28,507 nt of DNA from Azolla pinnata (lineage: Eukaryota > Streptophyta > Polypodiopsida > Salviniales > Salviniaceae), in NCBI GenBank assembly GCA_037176905.1, contig JBBBWG010003870.1, forward strand, positions 1-28,507, read 5' to 3'. The notes under the pieces are model-generated. The model ran no database searches. It saw nothing but the letters and a program-made list of their open reading frames with translations, and had not been told where the DNA came from. The position numbers and the translations under genes are program-made. Below are positions 21,721 to 28,507 of this stretch, piece by piece. The number at the start of each line of letters is the position of its first letter. Within the stretch, counting starts at the first letter, position 1.

Positions 21721-22650
21721 AGATGCCAATCAGCCATAATGTTAGCTTAGGGATTGCCCCCCATTGTATGCAAGAGAAAGCGATGAATGTTTTATCGATC
21801 AATTTTTTTCGCTGCCCTTGGATTTACAATAATTGTTGTTCAAATTCTGAATCATTTGAGATCATAATAGAGCGATCACCACTTTTGTTGGGGGCTCCTC
21901 TGTCACCTTCACTACTTTCTTGCACCTTCATTTCCATATCCCTCATAAAGTCGTTTCGCTTAGTAGCACCCATTCCAGATCTAGGTTTGGCCAACAAGTT
22001 ATTGACATCTTGTGATGGTGTATCGCATCATCGAATGTGCCCCTTCTCCACTTGTTGATGAAACTTAAAAAAAGAGTCCCCATCAAAGGTACAAAAGGGA
22101 GCGAATTCGAAAAGAAAATTTAACAGTCGTTAGCATTTCTTCTCAACCAATTAGTTGGTGTGAAGATCTCAGAGCTCATCACTACATCATCGCCTAGCAG
22201 ACAAAAGGCCCAAGGCTTGTTCGCGCATGTGACACCTTGTTTCATGGCAACCTTGTGGCAACCAGACAGATCACGCAATCAAAGATTGCTTCATTGCACA
22301 GTCAGGCATAGCATTGAACTCACGACATCATATAGGTCGCAACAAAACGGCACTTCTAATCGAACGAGGAATGTAATCGCATTAAAATTGTCGCAACGTT
22401 TCAACGGTCTTGCCTATATTGTTTGATGCTTCAAGGTTGCGGCATCACTCGCTACCCTGCAAATCATCAACAGTTTGCCGAGAAAACTTCCGAACAACAG
22501 GATCCCACTGCAAATTTGTGGATCGGATAACACCCAGATTGCAAAAAGCTACGGATCTTTGGACACAAATCTTCTTATTACGATGTAGCATGCAGCCACA
22601 GCTAAGCAGGAGGTGGCTCTATCATAGTTGTTAAATCTAACAAAACTTGT
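21721..22650. other. intergenic, possible decayed coding fragment
   Basis: Composition returns towards balance. On the minus strand, 22027-21824 is open for 67 codons before a TAA. It has a normal polar composition (for example MGATKRNDFMRDMEMKVQES), unlike the repeat-derived frames elsewhere. I do not recognise the family. It has no good start and is probably an exon relic of a transposon or gene. The rest shows nothing I can name. Confidence 0.3.
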
Positions 22651-23106
22651 TGTACATTCTATTCTCCATCAGACCATCGCTCAGCGCCTACGTAGAGAAC
22701 ACAAACAAGAAAGCTTCCTCTCAAACCCCACCAAAAGGGCCAGGATCTGATACCGCACGAGTCATGGGCTTCCATGAGACGTGCGCACAAAAAACATGCA
22801 TGTGTATCTGTATATGTATATAGATTGTTTTTGTGAACCATGACAACGTCGAGGAGCAATGTTTTTGATTGAGAGAGCTTTGGATTTGCGCATAATCCCA
22901 GGGGAGATGCGTCAAAAAAAAAAAACCTCCAGAACGCTCAAAGATTCCAGTCTGCGGCCCCGAATCACCTGGCGAAAACAAAGGTTCTCCAAAACATCAG
23001 ATTTTTTATCAGTTGCTCGAAACAGGCAGAGAGAGCGAGAGCTAGCAAGTTATACCCTCCCAAGACACACAAGTCCCCCAATAACAGACAATTTATCGAG
23101 CACATA
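22651..23106. other. intergenic, 3' flank of CLE gene
   Basis: No gene is recognised. There are only short frames, a TGTATCTGTATATGTATATA stretch near 22802-22821 and an A run at 22914-22924. It lies beyond the minisatellite that follows the CLE stop codon. Confidence 0.5.
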
Positions 23107-23391
23107 GCAGAGACGTCGATCGACACGACGATACTGCCTCTGATCGTATCGCAGAGACATCGATCGACACGATGCTGCTGCCTCCGATCGCACCGCAGAA
23201 ACATCGATCGACACGATGATACGACATCGATCGGCACGATGCTGCTGCCTGCGATCGCATCTGCAGAAACATCGATCGACGCGATGATACTGCCTCCGAT
23301 CGCATCGCAGAAACATTCGACCGGCACGATGATACTGCCGCCGATCGCATCGCAGAGACATCGATGGACACGATGATACTGCGTGATAAAA
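23107..23391. repeat. ~44-bp minisatellite just 3' of CLE gene, six copies
   Basis: Units start at 23107, 23151, 23195, 23263, 23307 and 23352. The unit is GCAGAAACATCGATCGACAC followed by GATGATACTGCCTCCGATCGCATC. The third copy carries an internal 24-bp partial duplication. Each copy has two ATCGATCG/CGATCG palindromic cores. The array begins about 64 bp past the CLE stop codon, so it may be transcribed in the 3' UTR. Confidence 0.93.
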
Positions 23392-23454
23392 AAATGCGAG
23401 GAAGCCCGAGAGAAGGATAATACTGTCTTTTTTGTTTTTTGTTTTTTCTTCTGT

Positions 23455-23871
23455 TTACCTGTTCTGGATGGGATCAGGGCTACTGGGGACGTAATGCAAC
23501 GACTCGCGCATGTGGGGCCAATCGACGACATTGGCGTGATGTGGCTCCAGACTCTGGATCGTTGTTCCGATTGGCCCCGCCGATGCAGATCGTCCCTCGG
23601 CATCACCTTGCTCCAGTTGTGAGCCCATCGGCACAGTATTCATCGATTCCCTCGTGCTAGTAACCTCCTCCCGATCCTCGGCCTTCATCGATTCCCTCAG
23701 ATCCCTTCTCCTCGTCCTCGACATCGTCGATACTGCCCTTAATCTCTTTCCTTCCTCACTCTTCATCGCCAGCTCTGCTCCGCCGATCCTCGCCGTGCCC
23801 AACGCTAGCACCACCACCACCACCACCACACATGCGATCGCCGGCAATATCCACCGATTGTTCGCTGCCAT
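23455..23871 (-). CDS. CLE (CLAVATA3/ESR-related) peptide precursor
   Basis: A single exon of 138 aa. After ATG at 23871 (MAANNRW), residues 8-25 are a strongly hydrophobic stretch with a run of Val, fitting a signal peptide. A variable, charged region rich in Arg, Glu, Ser and Met follows. The extreme C-terminus reads HYVPSSPDPIQN plus a final Arg (126-138), a CLE motif (consensus [R/H]xVPSGPDPIHN) with the hallmark V3, P4, S5, P7, D8, P9 and N12. CLE peptides are cut from the precursor, hydroxylated at Pro4/Pro7, secreted, and sensed by leucine-rich-repeat receptor kinases in meristem and vascular control. His at position 1 recalls the TDIF (H-type) group, but D8-P9-I10 recalls the R-type. 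Ser replaces the usual Gly6. An in-frame ATG at 23937 would add 22 residues before the hydrophobic stretch; I prefer 23871 because it places the signal at the N-terminus. Confidence 0.85.
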   Translation of the reverse strand: MAANNRWILPAIACVVVVVVVLALGTARIGGAELAMKSEEGKRLRAVSTMSRTRRRDLRESMKAEDREEVTSTRESMNTVPMGSQLEQGDAEGRSASAGPIGTTIQSLEPHHANVVDWPHMRESLHYVPSSPDPIQNR

Positions 23872-24111
23872 TGCAATTAATTTCGACGACGATCCGATCT
23901 GGCGCCCGCGCTCGGCGATCCGATCGATTTTTAGCAATCAAACCACTGTCTGTTGATTCGTGGCTCGAGCTCGACGGCGCGACCAGAGTGTATGTTATTA
24001 GCTCGAGACCAATGGAGCGATCGAAACGGATCGAGCTACTACTTTGCCGATATCGGCCGCGGTGTGGTGTCTGTATCTACTGCTTGATTTCAGGAATGAT
24101 ATGATTGAGCT
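23872..24111 (-). promoter_or_regulatory. proximal upstream region of CLE gene
   Basis: This lies immediately upstream of the CLE start codon, up to the 31-bp array. It is GC- and CGATC-rich, including GATCCGATCGATTTTTAGCA at 23917-23936. I see no convincing TATA box; its role as leader/promoter is inferred from position alone. Confidence 0.35.
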
Positions 24112-24290
24112 GGAGGTGATCAGAGTCAGGGATTGTGATTATGGAGGTGATCGGAATCAGAGGGTGTGATTAGGGAGGTGATCGGAATGAGAGGGTGTGA
24201 TTGGGGAGGTGATCAGAATCAGGGAGTGTGATTAGGGAGGTGATTAGAATCAGGGAGCGTGATTAGGGAGTGGTTATGGAAGTGATTAAG
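24112..24290. repeat. 31-bp tandem repeat upstream of CLE gene, six copies
   Basis: GGAG starts recur at 24112, 24143, 24174, 24205, 24236 and 24267, an exact 31-bp period. The unit is close to GGAGGTGATCGGAATCAGAG plus GGTGTGATTAG; the last copy is diverged. It lies 240-420 bp upstream of the CLE start codon, with no indel between copies. Confidence 0.95.
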
Positions 24291-25435
24291 GATCCTGTGT
24301 GGAGATGGAGGCTGAAGAGAAGCTGCTTAAATAGGAGAAATCCTCTCTTTCTCTCTTTCTCTCATTCCCTCTCTCTTTCTCTGTGTCTCCTGCAGCTTCA
24401 TTTCTTGTTGGGAATTTCAGGAACAAACTCATGTAATGCAGCAAGCTTAATGTCTCTGCACATCTAAATTATTCTGGCTTGAAATTGTTTTGAGCTCCCC
24501 CTGCACGATCCAAAAACCCAAAAAAAAATGGTGATTCTCGAGCTCAATCTTGCAACTAACTACTTGCGAAAAAGAAGAAGAAGAGAGAATTAGAAGAAGG
24601 CCTCCTCAAGCCCAAAATCGCCCACCATCCCAAAAATTAGCCTTTGTTTTTGCTCATCGTTGTCAATCAGTCAGTGCCTTTTGTTGTGCAAGCGTGTGTA
24701 CAATTTTGTATTGAATTCTTAATCTAATGCTGTGGCGCCATGTCCATTCAGACAGACGGCTGATTATGTAGATAATTTAGCTGTTTCTTTCATTCCCAAA
24801 ACTCCCCATTTGTAACAAACTGTGTGCAGCTATGGCTAGTTAGTTACCCTGCCAAAAAACAGAAAAAACAAAGAAAAACATGAAATGATCCTGGATTGAG
24901 AAACCCACCTTCCATTCCCTTGTTTTGATTTTATATTCCGCTTGTGATTCTCCTGCAAGGCGCCCTTTTATGTGGCGCATGTTTCTATGCAAATTTCTCT
25001 CCCCCGGCTTCTTCGATCGCATCGCTGCCCTATAACGGTAAGCCGATGATCATCGCCCGGCGTGTAATCGGCGCTCAAATGCATGCATGAATTGCACGAA
25101 TATGTCTGCGCCGCGCTGCACCCGAATCGAGGCCCATCGGCCTATTCGGTTAAGTTGTTCGATCCTGAACAGCAGCCTTTACACAGATAGATCGATCGAT
25201 CGATAGATAGATATATTCGCTACATATGGTTGATGGTGTGAGCATTTGAAGCGATGCTATATTGCCGATTCATTCATTGCTAGTTTTCTAAGGCTTGAGA
25301 CATGTGAATTAGAACCAATCTATGGTGGTGTTCTCATCATCGGTGTAGATCATTTCGATAGGTTTGTGATACTTGACAATATTTTGGATGTGAAAATCCT
25401 GTTTTGATTTTGTGACTTGATTTGCAATTGACAGA
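24291..25435. other. intergenic, no gene recognised
   Basis: The stretch holds a CT-rich run at 24340-24390 (CTCTCTTTCT type), which reads GA-rich on the minus strand, and a GATC/GATA microsatellite at 25186-25212. No frame has recognisable protein motifs. It would include distal upstream sequence of the CLE gene. Confidence 0.5.
25186..25212. repeat. GATA/GATC microsatellite
   Basis: AGATAGATCGATCGATCGAT continues into AGATAGATA. It is a simple tetranucleotide tract without visible genic context. Confidence 0.8.
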
Positions 25436-25885
25436 TTGCTCCGAAGCAGCCTGTAGTGGCAGTAAACATCATGCAAATCTTGTTCCGATGCGATGGGCTA
25501 AGTTTCGCAATGACAAACAGATCAATCCGCAGCAGCACGTATTGCTCCGAAGTAGCCTGTGATTGACTCTTGTTCCGATGCAATGAGTTAATTTTCCCGA
25601 CGAACAACAGATCAATCTGCAGCAGCCTCAATTCGAGAAGTTACTTTTGTAGGGAGACAACCGATTAATGTTGATTTGAAGAGTTAATTTTGCAACGATG
25701 ACGACAGATGACTTGGGGAATCCAGCAACAGCTTGATCCGCAGCAGTGTCGATTATCGAGGTGCTAATCAGTATCCAATGTCGACAATCCGATCGACAGC
25801 ACCATCGATTTGGGGAGGTACTAAGCATGCAATGACAACAGATTAATCAACAGCGGTGTCGATTCGAGGAGTTGATTAGCAACGA
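25436..25885. repeat. ~100-bp duplication with degenerate further copies, 3' flank of psbQ
   Basis: Segment 25436-25540 and segment from 25541 share ATTGCTCCGAAG, AGCCTGT, CTTGTTCCGATGC, AACAGATCAATC and GCAGCAGC in the same order. More diverged copies follow to about 25885, marked by recurring CAGCAGTGTCGATTATCGAG or CAGCGGTGTCGATTCGAGGA and ACAACAGATTAATC. It is an old, partly decayed tandem array about 300 bp downstream of the psbQ stop codon. Confidence 0.75.
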
Positions 25886-26175
25886 CAACGGATTATTAAT
25901 CCACACCATCGTGAAACGAACAGCCTCGCATCAATACACGCCTTCAGATTGAGATGAACGAAGCAACAAAACAAAAACCCCACTCCAAAACTTCCTTTTT
26001 TCTTGATTTTTTTTGCTTAAAGATCAAACAAACGGTTGCAAACAGACATGCAGAAGGGGAAACATGATCCAGGGATTTTGCAGATCTCATTTCTCGAGAA
26101 AACACAAAGGGGAATGGATACAAATGGAGAAAGAAAGGTTTCAGGAATCATCGAACGATCTTCTCGTTTGCGGGC

Positions 26176-28338
26176 TCAACCGAGTTTAGCCAACACATCG
26201 TTCAAGCTGGAGATAGTGGTGGCATAGTACTGCTCCGCCTTGGGCACGCTCTTGGTCCTTGCCGCATAATCCAGCTGCGAAAACACAAGACCATGAAAAA
26301 CCATAGCCAAAAAAAACAAAAACAATCACAAATGGGAGCAAGAAACTCCACAGATTTACCATTCTAACTCGATCCGAGCTGTTCTGATTGGTATCATCTC
26401 TCTGATCCTACTGCAATCGAGAGTGTATTTCTGAACCCCGGGAGAATCAGGCACACAGTGTAAGAACTAGCCGACGTACACTATTAGCTGCAAGATCGAT
26501 CCTTGATCCGGATTTTCCTAAAATGCACCATCTGATGATGGTAGCTCAAGGACTATGCAGAGATGCTGATGGCCTTTCAAGCATATGATGCATAGGACTC
26601 TGTGACGCAAGCGATGTCAAACACACCTTAACCTAAACCTAAAACTAAGTTAAGCTAATCAGACCTGATCTAGCGAGCATGTCATAACACGATTCGACCC
26701 ACTAGTTAGCGAATCGGCTCAACTTAAACTAAACCCTAACATGGCCTGACCTAATCCGATTGAACCTAAGCTAATGACCCAATATCGGCATGATGCATGG
26801 GGGGTCGATCAGTGAGCGAGCGACTCGACAGCAACCCACCAGATAATAACCCTAGCATAACCTGCGATAAACCTTATCGAACCTAAACCAAACAAGAATG
26901 GGCAAGGCCGATAACCGAGAGATTCGATCCGCCACTTAGCCGATCGATCCGATCTTAAGCTAATCCTAATGTAAGAAGAAGCTCGCGGCAGAGGGCCATT
27001 CCTCGCCTAAATCCGCGACATCTGCAACCCCGGCGCAGCAAAGAAACACGGGAAGAGATTGGGACCGCGATATCCTTACGTTGTTGATGTCGTCGTAGAG
27101 CTTCGCGATGAGGGCCTTGAGCGCCTTCTTCTCCTCCTTGGCCTTGGAGGCGACGATGGTGTTGAGATCGAAGCGCAGGTAGGAGGCCTTGAGGCGCAGA
27201 TCGTTCTGGACATAGGGCCAAGCCTTCTTGTCGATCAGAGCTTTCACGGCGACGATGTCTTTGGCCGATTCCTTCGCTCTCGCAATGGCCTCGGCCGGGG
27301 TCAGAGGCTGAAGGTAGAAGCGATTCTTCAATGGAAGGTCCAGGTCCCTCGCCTGATCCGCGCTATCGGTGCCAGCTTCACCATTGCAGAAACACAGCCA
27401 CAGCAACAGAGGAAAGCATTAGGGTTAGGGTTAGGGCTTTTTTTCTTTGTTGCTTCCTTCCGCCTTCCGGAAGCTATGGGGAAGGGGTTTTAGGGTTCTC
27501 TTCTTCAGCCTTCTGGAAGAAGAAGTCATGGAGAAACCCTAAACCCTTGGAATTCCCACCGCTGTGCCATGGCGATGCGCGCATACGTTGCTGGGAATTT
27601 TAGGGTTTTGATGGACGCGGAAGAGGAAGCATCGGTCTTGCAGGATTGATTCCTTCTGTTCTGCTGGAAGAGAAGGCAAAGCATCCGAGCGTCTGTCGGA
27701 TCCCATGCCACGCGAACAAACAAAGGAAGCTGCTAAGATCTGTGCAGCAGACGGCATCCAGAGCCGTACTTCACGGCCACGGAAGCGAAGCAAACAGAAA
27801 CCCTAAAATCTAAAAACCCTAAAAGGGGCGTTGAGCAGATTCAACAACCCCATGGATATGGGCAAGAATCGTGCTGGATGAGCACGGAGAAGTTCAGCAA
27901 AGCACGATTGCACACAGAGAGAGAGAGAGAGAGAGAGGCGGAAGATCTTAAGGGGAAAGATGCACAGAAGAGAGAGAGAAAGAGGTGAGGGAGCTTACGC
28001 AATCCGCCGGAAGGAGGAGGCGGGCCCTCGACCTTGATGGTGGAAGCATCTGCCAGAGCTTCCTTGGCGACGAGGAGGGCAGGGGCGGAGATGGCGAGGA
28101 GGCTGAGCAAGGAGCGCCGGGAAGAAGAAGAGGAGGAGGAAGCAGGCGATGGCGATGGCGAGGGCGAGGAAGAGGAGGCATCGGAAGAGGCACGGATGGA
28201 GGTCACCATGGCGGCGGATCGGAAGGAGGCGGAGGAAGAAGCGGAAGCAGAAGCAGAAGCAGAAGCAGAAGAGGCGGAGCTGAGGGAAGGCGAGGTAGAG
28301 GGAAGGATCCCGGCCATGGCAACGGTGGAGCTCGCCAT
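26176..28338 (-). CDS. psbQ: oxygen-evolving enhancer protein 3, photosystem II PsbQ
   Basis: Three exons (28338-27999, 27375-27080, 26274-26176) join in frame to 244 aa with a TGA stop. PsbQ is a thylakoid-lumen extrinsic subunit of photosystem II that stabilises the oxygen-evolving Mn cluster and its Ca/Cl requirement. Residues 1-70 form an Ala/Ser-rich chloroplast transit peptide. A lumenal transfer signal follows: twin Arg 74-75 ([20 protein letters not shown]) ending in ALADA, so the mature chain begins near 99 and twin-arginine (Tat) export is implied. The mature part has the hallmark sequences [39 protein letters not shown] and a C-terminal VLAKLG. The protein is slightly longer than usual because of Ala-Ser and Ser-Pro repeats in the transit peptide. 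The intron junctions fall at SGGL/PGTD and DDINN/LDYAA. The family call is certain. Confidence 0.97.
26600..26970. repeat. scattered CCTAA-type motifs in psbQ intron 2
   Basis: Within the 805-base intron (27079-26275) many short AACCTAAAC, TAACCTAAACC, AAACCCTAAC and ACCTAATCC elements are strewn without strict period, all with C on the plus strand. They resemble a heavily decayed telomere-like tract. CGATCGATC palindromes are interspersed. Confidence 0.5.
27417..27826. promoter_or_regulatory. telobox-rich psbQ intron 1
   Basis: Intron 1 (27998-27376) contains at least five telomere-motif clusters: TTAGGGTTAGGGTTAGGG at 27419-27436, TTTTAGGGTT at 27488, AAACCCTAAACCC at 27534-27546, TTTTAGGGTTTT at 27599, and AACCCTAAAA twice at 27799-27826. 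They occur in both orientations. Teloboxes are known plant regulatory motifs; a role as an intronic enhancer here is inference. Confidence 0.5.
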
Positions 28339-28345
28339 CGCTCTG

Positions 28346-28488
28346 TGTCTTCTTCTTCTTCTTCTTTGCTCTGTTTCTTCTTCTTCTTCTTCTTCTTTCT
28401 TCTTCTTCTTCTTCTTCTTCTTTGCTCTGTTTCTTCTTCTTCTTCTTCTTCTTCTTCTTCTTCTTCTTCTTTGCTCTGTTTCTTCTTT
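28346..28488 (-). repeat. GAA-type repeat in leader of psbQ
   Basis: Three CTT tracts on plus (GAA on the sense strand) are separated by the identical spacer TTTGCTCTGTTTCTTC at 28365, 28421 and 28470. So this is a higher-order repeat of about 50-56 bp. It starts within 10 bases of the ATG at 28338 and fills nearly the whole remaining window. No upstream ATG is present on the sense strand in this leader. Confidence 0.85.
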
Positions 28489-28507
28489 GTGTGTAAAATG
28501 AAATGCT

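Noticed and set aside
23107..23391. CRISPR-like array
   Set aside because: The units are contiguous tandem repeats without unique spacers, in a plant nuclear context.
22965..23606. Minus-strand frame of 213 codons with repeating Ile-Asp-Val/Cys-Asp-Ala peptides
   Set aside because: Generated by the 44-bp minisatellite and the antisense-shifted CLE region; all three frames give similar repetitive peptides.
28034..28501. Plus-strand Glu/Ala-rich frame
   Set aside because: Antisense of psbQ exon 1 and its leader repeat.

Overview
The window is nuclear DNA of a land plant, most likely an angiosperm. The evidence is spliced genes with GT-AG introns and clear plant-specific proteins: PsbQ of photosystem II, a CLE peptide precursor and a BIG-type ARF-GEF. 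There are also CCCTAAA-type telobox motifs. The simple-repeat leaders and Ala/Ser-rich N-termini would fit a monocot, but I cannot prove that from the sequence.

All five recognisable genes lie on the minus strand. From right to left (their direction of transcription) they are: psbQ (26176-28338, 3 exons, 244 aa); a single-exon CLE precursor (23455-23871, 138 aa); a BIG-type Sec7 ARF-GEF (9480-17538, 11 exons, 1782 aa); a synaptotagmin-like SMP-C2 membrane protein (4009-8076, 10 exons, 431 aa); and a plastid-type alpha/beta-hydrolase-fold protein whose 3' exons lie beyond the left edge (599-2413, 3 exons seen). I placed the exon junctions by hand from splice signals plus reading-frame continuity. 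Every junction keeps frame. One, in the Sec7 domain, appears to use a GC-AG intron.

The genes are not an operon-like set. The ARF-GEF acts in vesicle trafficking at Golgi/endosomes, the SMP-C2 protein probably at membrane contact sites, PsbQ in the thylakoid lumen, CLE as a secreted signal, and the hydrolase-fold protein probably in the plastid. Nothing suggests a joint pathway.

Non-coding sequence is unusually full of local tandem repeats, nearly each with its own unit: 26 bp at the left edge, 29 bp x6 (2692-2865), 24 bp (3070-3127), a ~124-bp duplication (3741-3955), ~25-bp units in ~150-bp higher-order repeats inside an intron (6544-7170), a ~180-bp duplicated block upstream of the ARF-GEF, ~91 bp x2 (19351-19529), ~44 bp x6 just 3' of the CLE gene, an exact 31-bp period x6 upstream of it, and a ~100-bp duplication at 25436-25640. 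Four of the five genes also have purine GAA/GAC trinucleotide repeats on the sense strand just upstream of the start codon.

From about 18650 to 21720 the sequence is strongly AT-rich and gene-free, with a tRNA-like (SINE-like) fragment and poly-A tracts, so it looks like decayed mobile DNA. The best single find is the CLE gene, whose predicted 12-residue peptide has Ser where Gly is usual at position 6.
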